Below, one piece after another: positions 25,355-31,764 of a DNA stretch of 31,764 bases. Source of the DNA: DASUZD01 sp036377055 (GTDB lineage Bacteria > Actinomycetota > Thermoleophilia > Gaiellales > Gaiellaceae); assembly GCA_036377055.1 (NCBI GenBank), contig DASUZD010000021.1, forward strand, positions 1 to 31,764, read 5' to 3'. Below the pieces are notes generated by a model. It did not search any database, was not told where the DNA came from, and saw only the letters and a list, made by a program, of their open reading frames with translations. The position numbers and the translations under genes were made by a program. How positions within the stretch are numbered: position 1 is the stretch's first letter; every line of letters begins with the position of its first letter.

Positions 25355-25957
25355 ATGCGGAATCCGGTAGATCGACTCACGCGGCGGCTGCCGCATCCCG
25401 TGCGCGTCGCCGTCGACTGGATCGTCACGCTCGCCGTGGCGCTCGGGATCGTCCTGACGGTCAAGGTGGAGGTCGCGAACCCGTACCGGATCCCGTCGTC
25501 GTCGATGGAACCGACGCTTCGGTGCGCGAGGCCCGCTGCCGGCTGCGAGGCGACGTTCTCGGACCGCGTGATCGCGAACCGGCTCGCGTATCGGTTCCGT
25601 GACCCGCACCGCGGCGAGATCGTCGTCTTCAAGGCGCCGCCTGCGGCCGAGCAGCGCTGCACCGAGGGCGGCACGTTCGTCAAGCGGCTGATCGGCCTGC
25701 CCGGGGAGGTCGTGTCCGAGCAGGACGGCTACGTGTACGTCGACGGCCGGAAGCTCGACGAGCCGTACATCCAGTCGTCGCGGCGCGACCACCTGACCCA
25801 GACCTGGCCGCGGATCCCCAAGGGTCGGTACTTCATGATGGGCGACAACCGCGTCGACTCGTGCGACTCGCGGCAGTGGGGCACGGTGCCGCGCAGGAAC
25901 CTGATCGGGCCGGTGCTGTTCACGTACTGGCCGCTCGACCGCATCTCGTTCCGCTAG
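25355..25957 (+). CDS. lepB: Signal peptidase I
   Basis: 200 residues, normal length. An N-terminal membrane anchor (~17-40, VAVDWIVTLAVALGIVLTV) is followed by the catalytic Ser in PSSSMEPTL (S50), the catalytic Lys in GGTFVKRLIGLPGE (K110), and the conserved box MGDNRVDSCDSRQWG. It removes signal peptides from exported proteins at the outer face of the membrane; local candidates include the 18323-18748 protein. The frame is open upstream but that part is a shadow of the coiled-coil gene, so I use the ATG at 25355 with TACCCT just before it. Confidence 0.94.
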   Translation: MRNPVDRLTRRLPHPVRVAVDWIVTLAVALGIVLTVKVEVANPYRIPSSSMEPTLRCARPAAGCEATFSDRVIANRLAYRFRDPHRGEIVVFKAPPAAEQRCTEGGTFVKRLIGLPGEVVSEQDGYVYVDGRKLDEPYIQSSRRDHLTQTWPRIPKGRYFMMGDNRVDSCDSRQWGTVPRRNLIGPVLFTYWPLDRISFR

Positions 25958-25992
25958 GCCCTGTCTCGCCGCCGGCGCTCGTTACGTTCTCG

Positions 25993-26025
25993 CCGCACTT
26001 CGGGGTCTGACCCCTCGGGGTGCGG
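25993..26025. repeat. REP-like hairpin downstream of lepB
   Basis: Outer arms CCGCAC/GTGCGG and inner arms GGGGT/ACCCC form a nested hairpin 35 bases after the lepB stop. It contains GGGGTCTGACCCC; an inverted copy of this core lies at 26080-26092. It has no T-run. Confidence 0.6.
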
Positions 26026-26079
26026 AACGGCTCGGGGAGCGAACCCTGCGGAGAGCGCGTGACCGTCTCGCGACAATTC

Positions 26080-26092
26080 GGGGTCAGACCCC
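26080..26092. repeat. Inverted copy of the REP-like core
   Basis: GGGGTCAGACCCC is the exact reverse complement of the core at 26002-26014, and both are preceded by TTC. A third, imperfect relative, GGGGCCTGACCCC, ends at 26301. Confidence 0.65.
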
Positions 26093-26342
26093 TGGACCCG
26101 CGGGACGGCTTTCGGGGACTCGCCCGTTCGGCCTAGGCAGGAGGGTCGCGCCGGCCGGCGCGGCCGTGTCCGCGGCGCGGATCCGGCCATTGTCTCCCCG
26201 TCCTTCCGCGCGATGGCCGAACCGGACGGAGCCGCATTCCGCGAACCGGCACTGCGCCTGGCCCGATTGGCTCGCCGGGCCGTGTCCGGGGGCCTGACCC
26301 CGGGTCAGTGGCGCTTCTGGCCGCGTCCCGCTTCCGGACCGG

Positions 26343-27245
26343 CTAGCCGAAGAGCTTGCTGAGGCCCAACAGCGCGGGGCCGAGGATGACGAGGAACATC
26401 GCCGGGAAGATGAACATCACGGTCGGGAAGAGCATCTTGATCGGCGCCTTCATCGCCTTCTCCTCGGCGGCGGCCTGCCGGCGCAGGCGCGTGTCCGCGG
26501 CCTGCACGCGCAGGATCCGGCCGAGCGAGATGCCGAGCTGGTCGGCCTGGATGATCGCGCGCACGAACGCAGACAGCTCCGGCGTATCGATCCGATCGGC
26601 CATCTTCTTCAGCGCTTCCTGACGGCTCTCGCCGACCCGCATCTCGCCGAGCGTCAGCCCGAACTCCTCGGCGAGGGCGCCGTCCATGTGCTCGGTCAGC
26701 TTCGCGATCGCGCCGTCGAAGCCCATGCCGGCCTCGACGCTGACGGCGAGCAGGTCGAGCGCGTCCGGCAGCTCCGCCCGGACCTTCTCCCTGCGCGACC
26801 GCGCGCGCGCGGAGACGACGAGGTCGGGGCCGAAGAACCCGACCGCGCCGAAGACGAGGGCGAACAGCAGCGCGGACATCGGGTTCGAGCCCACGCCGAG
26901 CAGGAAGCCGATGAACAGGCCGCCTGCTGCCGCCGCGCCCTTGAGCGCGAGGAACGCCTGCGGCTGGATCTTGTTCGCGAGCCCGGCCGAGAGCAGCTTC
27001 AGGCGCACCGACTCGACGTCGACGCGCGGGTTCAGCTTCAGGACGAGTCCCGCGAGCGACGTCGAAGCCGGAGCGATCACACGCTCGCGGAAGCGCAGCT
27101 GGGGAGGCGCGCCCGGAAGCCGGAAGCGGCCGTACGTCGCGGCGCGGCGAACCGAGCTCTGCCGCTGGCGAGCGGGCAGCGTCGCGACCTCGCCGACGAG
27201 GAAGACGGCGCCGCCGAGAAGCATGAGTCCGAGAACGAGCAACAT
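26343..27245 (-). CDS. tadC: TadC-like type II secretion system F protein
   Basis: 300 residues. An N-terminal membrane helix (VLGLMLLGGAVFLVGEVA) is followed by a cytoplasmic linker, two central helices (GGLFIGFLLGVG, ALLFALVFGAVGFFGPDLVV), and the T2SF domain ELPDALDLLAVSVEAGMGFD then AFVRAIIQADQLGISLGRIL. It ends with two adjacent helices (IKMLFPTVMFIFPAMFLVIL). This is the TadC layout. With TadB it forms the inner-membrane platform on which the CpaF/TadA ATPase assembles Flp pili. Last gene of the operon, four bases after the VWA-tadB gene. Confidence 0.92.
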   Translation of the reverse strand: MLLVLGLMLLGGAVFLVGEVATLPARQRQSSVRRAATYGRFRLPGAPPQLRFRERVIAPASTSLAGLVLKLNPRVDVESVRLKLLSAGLANKIQPQAFLALKGAAAAGGLFIGFLLGVGSNPMSALLFALVFGAVGFFGPDLVVSARARSRREKVRAELPDALDLLAVSVEAGMGFDGAIAKLTEHMDGALAEEFGLTLGEMRVGESRQEALKKMADRIDTPELSAFVRAIIQADQLGISLGRILRVQAADTRLRRQAAAEEKAMKAPIKMLFPTVMFIFPAMFLVILGPALLGLSKLFG

Positions 27246-27249
27246 TGGC

Positions 27250-29118
27250 CTACCCCTTGAAGGAGACGATTTTCTTCAGGATCAGCGAGCCGAAGCCCAT
27301 CATCACGAGGCCGACGACGATCAGGATGTGGCCCATGTGCGTGGAGTAGAGCGGGCTCATGTAGTTCGGGTTCAGGAGCGTCAGCATCGCCGCGATAAAG
27401 AACGGCAGGCCGATCAGGACGTAGGCGGACATCCGGCCCATCGCGGTCAGCGACCGGATCTTCCGCGCGAACTGCTGCCGGTTGCGGACGGCCTCGGCGA
27501 CCATGTCGAAGAGGCCCGCGAGGCTGCCGCCGATCTGGCGCTGGATCGTCACGGCGGTCATTACGAACTCGAGGTTCGGCGAGCCGACGCGCTCGGCCAT
27601 CTCGGCGAGGGCGTCGTCCATCGGCCGGCCGAGGCGCGTCTCCGTCAGCACGCGCTTGAACTCCTTCGCCGCCGGCCCGTCGCCCTCGTCGACGACCGTC
27701 TGTAGGCCCTGGCGGAAGCTGTGGCCCGCCTTGAGCGAGGCCGCGATCGTGATCAGCAGGTCGGGCAGCGAGTCCTCGATCGCCCGCAGCCGCCGGTTCG
27801 CCTTGAACCAGATGAAGCCGAGCGGCAGCACGGCGCCGAACGCGAGCGCGACGAGAATCAGGAGCGACGACACGCCGGAGACGGCGGCCATGAGCGCGAA
27901 CACGAAGCTGGTCACGATCGTGATCCACACGAACTCGACCACGCGGAGCGGGACGTCGGCGCGCTCGAGCAGGCGCTGGATTGCGCGCCAGTGCCGAAGG
28001 TGGCCGAACGCCGACTCGGTCGCCTTGAAGAGACCGCCGGCGAACGCGAGGCGCTCCCGCTCGCCCTGCTCCGCCTTCTTGGCCTTCGCCGGCGAGATGT
28101 GCGCCTCGAGCCGGCCGCGAAGCCACGAGCCCTTCTGCGCAGCCAGCGCGGTCCCGGCCGCGAGCAGGACGAGGAGCCCGACGACGAGCGTCAGGAAGAG
28201 CGTCCCGAGCGAGCTCGTGTACGCGACCCCAGGGAGGAGGCCGGACCCGCCGTCGCCGCCGTTGTCCGCGGAGCCCGGGATCGTCAGCCGCTGCGTCGCG
28301 GAGCCGAGGCCCGGAACCGACGCCCGGAGCCGGATCTTGTCGCCGGGGCGCGCCGTCGTCAGGTACGAGATGCGCCACGTCCGGCTGAGCTCGGCGGCGA
28401 TCGAGGCGTAGATCTTCCGCAGCGTGCCCGTCGACGCGGCGGCGTAGTACGTCCCACCGGTCAGGCGCGCGAGCCGCTGGAGCGGCGCGGGCGAGAAGCC
28501 CTTGCCCAGGATGCCGATCGGGTAGATCGCGACGCCTGCGGCGCGCGCCTCCTTGACGGCCCGCTTCAGGGTCGCGTGGCTGGACACGTCCTTGCCGTCC
28601 GTGAGCAGCACCAGCACGCGGCCCGGGTACTCCTCGTCCGCGAGCGACTGCGCCGCGAGCACGACGGCGTCGTAGAGCGCGGTGCCCTGCGTGCCGTCGA
28701 CCGCGACGTCGCGGAGCGCGACCTCGGCGTCGCCGGTCGAGGGGCTGATCGGCGCCAGCAGCACCGGCTTGTGGCCGAAGGTGACGATCCCGATCCGGTC
28801 GGCGTCCGGCTTCGCGGCGACGAATGCGCGCGCCGCCGCAGTCGCGTCCTCGAGCGACTGCCCGGCCATCGACTTGGAGCGGTCGACGGCGAGCACGACG
28901 CTCTTCGAACGGCCCAGGTTCTCAGCCTGGAAGCCCGCGACGCGCGAGCCGTTCTCCTCGAGCGACGGCGCCGCGGAGAGCGCACCCGGCGTGACGACCG
29001 AGAGACGAATCGTCGGGTAGCCGGACATGTCGACGCCCTTGACCTGGATCGACGCCGCGGCCGCAGCCGGAGCGGCGAGCGCGAGCGTCGCCAGGAGGAC
29101 CGGGGTCAGGCGTCTCAT
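27250..29118 (-). CDS. VWA domain fused to TadB-like type II secretion F protein
   Basis: 622 residues. A signal peptide (RRLTPVLLATLALAAPAAAA) is followed by a VWA domain (~70-245) with an intact MIDAS: DRSKSM (D79, S81, S83), T146 in GTQGTALYD, D174 in LLTDGKDVSS. Gly-rich linker at 284-293. Membrane helix ~304-326 (LGTLFLTLVVGLLVLLAAG). Then the TadB module: two helices, SLPDLLITIAASLKAGHSFR, EFVMTAVTIQRQIGGSLAGL, and two C-terminal helices. The VWA would face outside, tethered to the pilus platform. The start overlaps the CpaF stop (ATGA). TadB proteins are usually ~300 residues and lack the VWA half. Confidence 0.93.
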   Translation of the reverse strand: MRRLTPVLLATLALAAPAAAAASIQVKGVDMSGYPTIRLSVVTPGALSAAPSLEENGSRVAGFQAENLGRSKSVVLAVDRSKSMAGQSLEDATAAARAFVAAKPDADRIGIVTFGHKPVLLAPISPSTGDAEVALRDVAVDGTQGTALYDAVVLAAQSLADEEYPGRVLVLLTDGKDVSSHATLKRAVKEARAAGVAIYPIGILGKGFSPAPLQRLARLTGGTYYAAASTGTLRKIYASIAAELSRTWRISYLTTARPGDKIRLRASVPGLGSATQRLTIPGSADNGGDGGSGLLPGVAYTSSLGTLFLTLVVGLLVLLAAGTALAAQKGSWLRGRLEAHISPAKAKKAEQGERERLAFAGGLFKATESAFGHLRHWRAIQRLLERADVPLRVVEFVWITIVTSFVFALMAAVSGVSSLLILVALAFGAVLPLGFIWFKANRRLRAIEDSLPDLLITIAASLKAGHSFRQGLQTVVDEGDGPAAKEFKRVLTETRLGRPMDDALAEMAERVGSPNLEFVMTAVTIQRQIGGSLAGLFDMVAEAVRNRQQFARKIRSLTAMGRMSAYVLIGLPFFIAAMLTLLNPNYMSPLYSTHMGHILIVVGLVMMGFGSLILKKIVSFKG

Positions 29119-30563
29119 GACGGAAACGGGGTGTAGCCGGCGGGGAAGCTCGTCCGGAGCCCCGCCTCGTCCTGCTCGAAGAACGACGGCGGCAGCGCGA
29201 CGCCGTTCTGCGCGAGCTTCTCGAGGAAGTGCGGCTTGAGCCCGGAACACGTGAGCGGCGTCAGGAGCCTCGACGCGCGGCCGGTTCCCGCCGACTCCTC
29301 GTCCGGAGGCTTGGCGACGAAGATCTCCTGGAGGGTGATCACGTCCGACTCCATCCGCAGCACCTCGGTGATGTGGGTGCAGCGGCGGGAGCCGTCGACG
29401 AGGCGCGAGATCTGCACGAGCAGGTCGAACGCGCTCGCGATCTGCTCGCGGATCGCGCGGTGCGGCAGCTCGACGCCGGCGGTCATCACCAGCGTCTCGA
29501 GCCGCGACAGCGCGTCGCGCGGCGAGTTCGCGTGGATCGTCGTCAGCGAGCCCTCGTGGCCCGTGTTCATGGCCTGGAGCATGTCCAGGGTCTCCGGGCC
29601 GCGGACCTCGCCGACGATGATCCGGTCGGGGCGCATACGCAGGGCGTTCCGGACGAGCTCGCGAATGCGGACCTCGCCCTGGCCCTCGATGTTCGGCGGG
29701 CGGGCCTCGAGCGTGATCACGTGCTCCTGCTGGAGCTGGAGCTCGGCCGCGTCCTCGATCGTGACGATCCGCTCGTCGCCGGGGATGAAGGCCGACGTCG
29801 CGTTCAGCGTCGTCGTCTTACCGGTGCCGGTTCCGCCGGAGATGAGGATGTTCAGCTTGCCCTTGACGCACGCGGCGAGGAACTGCGCCGCCTTGGCGCT
29901 GATCGAGCCGAACGCGATCAGGTCGTCCATCGTGTACGGGTCGCGCGAGAACTTCCGGATCGTCAGCGTCGGGCCCTTGAGCGAGAGCGGCGGGATGATC
30001 GCGTTGACGCGGCTCCCATCGGGGAGGCGCGCGTCGACCATCGGCGAGGACTCGTCGATCCGCCGGCCGACCTGCGAGACGATCTTGTCGATGATCCGCA
30101 GGAGGTGGGCGTTGTCGACGAACGCGACCTGCGTCCGCTCGATCTTGCCGGACCGCTCGATGTAGATCCGGTCGTAGTCGTTGACCATGACCTCGGTGAT
30201 CGACTCGTCGCGGAGCAGCGGCTCCAGCGGCCCGTAGCCGAGGATGTCGTCCGTGATCTCGCGCGTGATCTGCCTGCGCTCCTCGCGCGTCAAGGGCGTC
30301 CGGTCGAGCGCGAGCTGCTCGGTCACGGCCCGCAGGACGCGCTCCGAGAGGTCCTCCGTCGTCTCCTTCTTGAAGAGCTCGGGGCCGAGCTTCGCGATGC
30401 ACGCGTGGTGGATCCGGGTCTTCAGCTCGGCGTACGGATCGATCGGGCCGTTGCGGTCGGCGCTCTCGTCGCGCTGAGGCGTCGAGTAGCTCGAGTGCTC
30501 GGCCTCGGTCGCCGCGGCGCCGTTCGTGGCGGCGCCGCCTCTGATGCGGTCGTGGAGGCCCAT
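29115..30563 (-). CDS. cpaF: CpaF/TadA-type pilus assembly ATPase
   Basis: 482 residues. The N-terminal domain (GYGPLEPLLRDESITEVMVN) is followed by Walker A GGTGTGKT (243-250), the Asp box VTIEDAAELQL (~267-277), Walker B RIIVGEVRG (~314-322), and the His box GSLTTIHANSP (338-348). This powers Flp pilus assembly/retraction. The first ~45 residues are low-complexity, and a C-terminal extension of ~60 residues follows the core (from ~FVAKPPDEES). It starts three bases after the cpaE stop and overlaps the VWA-tadB start. Confidence 0.95.
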   Translation of the reverse strand: MGLHDRIRGGAATNGAAATEAEHSSYSTPQRDESADRNGPIDPYAELKTRIHHACIAKLGPELFKKETTEDLSERVLRAVTEQLALDRTPLTREERRQITREITDDILGYGPLEPLLRDESITEVMVNDYDRIYIERSGKIERTQVAFVDNAHLLRIIDKIVSQVGRRIDESSPMVDARLPDGSRVNAIIPPLSLKGPTLTIRKFSRDPYTMDDLIAFGSISAKAAQFLAACVKGKLNILISGGTGTGKTTTLNATSAFIPGDERIVTIEDAAELQLQQEHVITLEARPPNIEGQGEVRIRELVRNALRMRPDRIIVGEVRGPETLDMLQAMNTGHEGSLTTIHANSPRDALSRLETLVMTAGVELPHRAIREQIASAFDLLVQISRLVDGSRRCTHITEVLRMESDVITLQEIFVAKPPDEESAGTGRASRLLTPLTCSGLKPHFLEKLAQNGVALPPSFFEQDEAGLRTSFPAGYTPFPS

Positions 30564-30566
30564 CGA

Positions 30567-31764
30567 CTACGCCTTCCCGAGCGCGAAGAGGCGGCGCGGC
30601 GCCTTCTTCGTCTGCGTCGGCGTCGCCGTCACGAGCGCCCTGCCCATCTTCTTGATCGAGGCAGTGAACTCGGAGCTCCCGTCTGCGAGGGCGGCCGGAT
30701 TGCCGCGGTTGACGGCGATCGGCACCGCGCGGTCGGACGGGACCTCGAACGCGATCGCGACCTCGAGCGCCCCCTCGACCTCCTTCTTCGACATCCCGAC
30801 CTTCGAGTTCGCCCGGTTCAGCACGAACCGAATCCGGTTCGTCGGGAACGAGAGCAGGTCGAGCGTCTGGAGGCTCAGGCGAACGTTCTTCAGCGTCGGC
30901 ACGTCGAGGCCGCACAGCATCAGCAGCTCGTCGGTCCGGTCGAGGGTCGCCAGCATCGGCCCGTGGAAGAACGGCGAGGTGTCGACCACGATCACGTCGT
31001 ACGACTCGCGCGCGACCTCGAGCAGGCGGGCGAGCTTGGCCTCCGTGACGAGCTCGGCGTCCTCCGGGCGCAGCGGGGCGGGGAGGATGTCGAGGCCGCA
31101 CGGGTGCCGCGTGATGTAGCCCGCGAGCTTCTCGGAGTCGAGCTCGCCGGGGGCGACGACGAGGTCGTAGATCGTCTTCTCGGGCTCGAGCCCGAGCATG
31201 ATCGCGGCGTCGCCGAACTGGAGGTCGAGGTCGAGCAGGAGCGCCCGCTTGCCCTGGTGCTTGGCGAGCGACGCCGAGAGGTTCGTCGCGATCGACGTCT
31301 TGCCGGTGCCGCCCTTCGGCGAGAAAACCGTGACGATCCGCCCACGGCGGCCATGGCCACCCTGAGCGGCAAGCCGGCGGCCTGCGTGGCTCGCCTTGCG
31401 GATCGCGAAGACGACGTTCTCGGTCAGCTGCGGGAGGAGCAGGACGTCCGAGACGTCGGCGTCGAGCGCCTCCTCGAGCAGCGTCGAGTGCGCACCCGAG
31501 GCGAGGACGATCACCGGCGCCGCCGTCTGCTCGCGAATCGCGGCCAGCTCGTTCACGGGCAGCGACGGCGAGCGCGTGGCGTGGAGCACGGCGCCGAGAT
31601 GGCCGCCGGCGAGCGCCGACGCAGCCTCGCTCACCTGCTCGCTCGCGCCGACGACCTCGAGCTCGGGGTGGTTGGAGAGCGCGTCGCGAAGGTTGTCGAG
31701 GCCTTCGCACGAGCCCGTGAAGTAGACGCGGACCCGCTCGCGGGTGGTGTCAGTGGTCTCGGTC
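30567..31764 (-). CDS. cpaE: CpaE-like pilus localisation ATPase (5' end off the window)
   Basis: The frame is open to the window edge; visible from there are TETTDTTRERVRVYFTG and NLRDALSNHPELEVVG, a receiver-like CpaE N-terminal domain continuing through VIVLASGAHSTLLEEALDAD. The ParA/MinD-like domain has the deviant Walker A KGGTGKTSIATNLSASLA, DLDLQFGDAAIMLGL, and VIVVDTSPFF. It ends KAPRRLFALGKA. CpaE directs Tad machinery placement at the cell envelope. The GTG at 31634 is a possible but too late start: it would cut the receiver domain. The last window base could be the third base of the real start codon. First gene of the Tad operon seen here. Confidence 0.92.
   Translation of the reverse strand, partial: TETTDTTRERVRVYFTGSCEGLDNLRDALSNHPELEVVGASEQVSEAASALAGGHLGAVLHATRSPSLPVNELAAIREQTAAPVIVLASGAHSTLLEEALDADVSDVLLLPQLTENVVFAIRKASHAGRRLAAQGGHGRRGRIVTVFSPKGGTGKTSIATNLSASLAKHQGKRALLLDLDLQFGDAAIMLGLEPEKTIYDLVVAPGELDSEKLAGYITRHPCGLDILPAPLRPEDAELVTEAKLARLLEVARESYDVIVVDTSPFFHGPMLATLDRTDELLMLCGLDVPTLKNVRLSLQTLDLLSFPTNRIRFVLNRANSKVGMSKKEVEGALEVAIAFEVPSDRAVPIAVNRGNPAALADGSSEFTASIKKMGRALVTATPTQTKKAPRRLFALGKA

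Larger units (their letters stand above)
25958..26342. other. 385 bp non-coding stretch with REP-like motifs
   Basis: No convincing gene in this gap between lepB and the convergent tadC. It holds three palindromic GGGGTCTGACCCC-type motifs (26002-26014, 26080-26092 in inverted orientation, 26288-26301 as a variant) and a perfect 16-base palindrome, CGCGCCGGCCGGCGCG (26147-26162). A 49-codon ORF at 26213 (MAEPDGAAFREPAL) has no ribosome site and I do not call it. The hairpins may serve to end transcription from both sides. Confidence 0.6.

Noticed and set aside
23932..25683. 583-residue Leu-rich minus-strand ORF
   Set aside because: It is the mirror of the coiled-coil repeat; Leu/Glu alternation is produced by the CTCGAG-type codons of the real gene.
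26213..26362. 49-codon plus-strand ORF in the gap before tadC
   Set aside because: No ribosome site or -10, no recognisable motif, and it runs antisense into tadC.
27721..29136. 471-residue plus-strand ORF opposite VWA-tadB
   Set aside because: Antisense to a gene with clear VWA and T2SF motifs.

Overview
The window is very GC-rich chromosomal DNA. Codon third positions are almost all G or C, GTG and TTG starts are frequent, and many genes have a TANNNT -10 element only 6-9 bases before the start codon, so their transcripts are probably leaderless. These traits, plus a Tad/Flp pilus locus, a MoxR-DUF58-DUF4129 cluster and a small secreted protein of an actinobacterial type, suggest a high-GC actinobacterium. 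Thermoleophilia/Gaiellales is my best guess; this is inference, not a database result.

Layout. Positions 1-8107 hold housekeeping and catabolic genes: the end of a beta-propeller protein, an MFS transporter coupled to endonuclease IV, glutamyl-tRNA synthetase, a small membrane protein divergent from a one-domain response regulator, and a tandem pair of zinc peptidases (M3-like and M14-like) that overlap by one base. Positions 8113-10620 are one compound mobile element: 43-44 bp terminal inverted repeats enclose an IS1595/ISXO2-like transposase broken by two frameshifts, two small minus-strand passenger genes, and a broken HNH-like passenger.

Positions 10621-18073 hold a 983-residue trypsin-like protease fused to a VWA domain with a C-terminal membrane tail, a sugar-nucleotide epimerase, a TadE/G-like pilus protein, a shortened ribbon-helix-helix-like gene, a frameshifted hypothetical gene, and an acyltransferase that appears translationally coupled to a 27-codon leader ORF. 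A tRNA-Glu(CTC) and a secreted protein follow. Next comes a 185 bp inverted-repeat unit in which two convergent genes end on the same sequence.

Positions 19223-23384 are a tightly overlapping minus-strand operon (DUF4129 protein, membrane protein, MoxR ATPase, DUF58 protein, membrane protein), probably a cell-envelope assembly module. A 604-residue coiled-coil protein and signal peptidase I face away from it. Positions 26343-31764 are a Tad secretion/pilus operon in the order cpaE, cpaF/tadA, VWA-tadB fusion, tadC; cpaE runs off the right edge.

The most unusual items are the compound IS element with its passengers, the signal-less but tail-anchored protease-VWA protein, the VWA-TadB fusion, the leader ORF before the acyltransferase, and the 29 bp inverted repeat shared by two gene ends. 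I did not find a clear new multi-gene defence or biosynthetic system.
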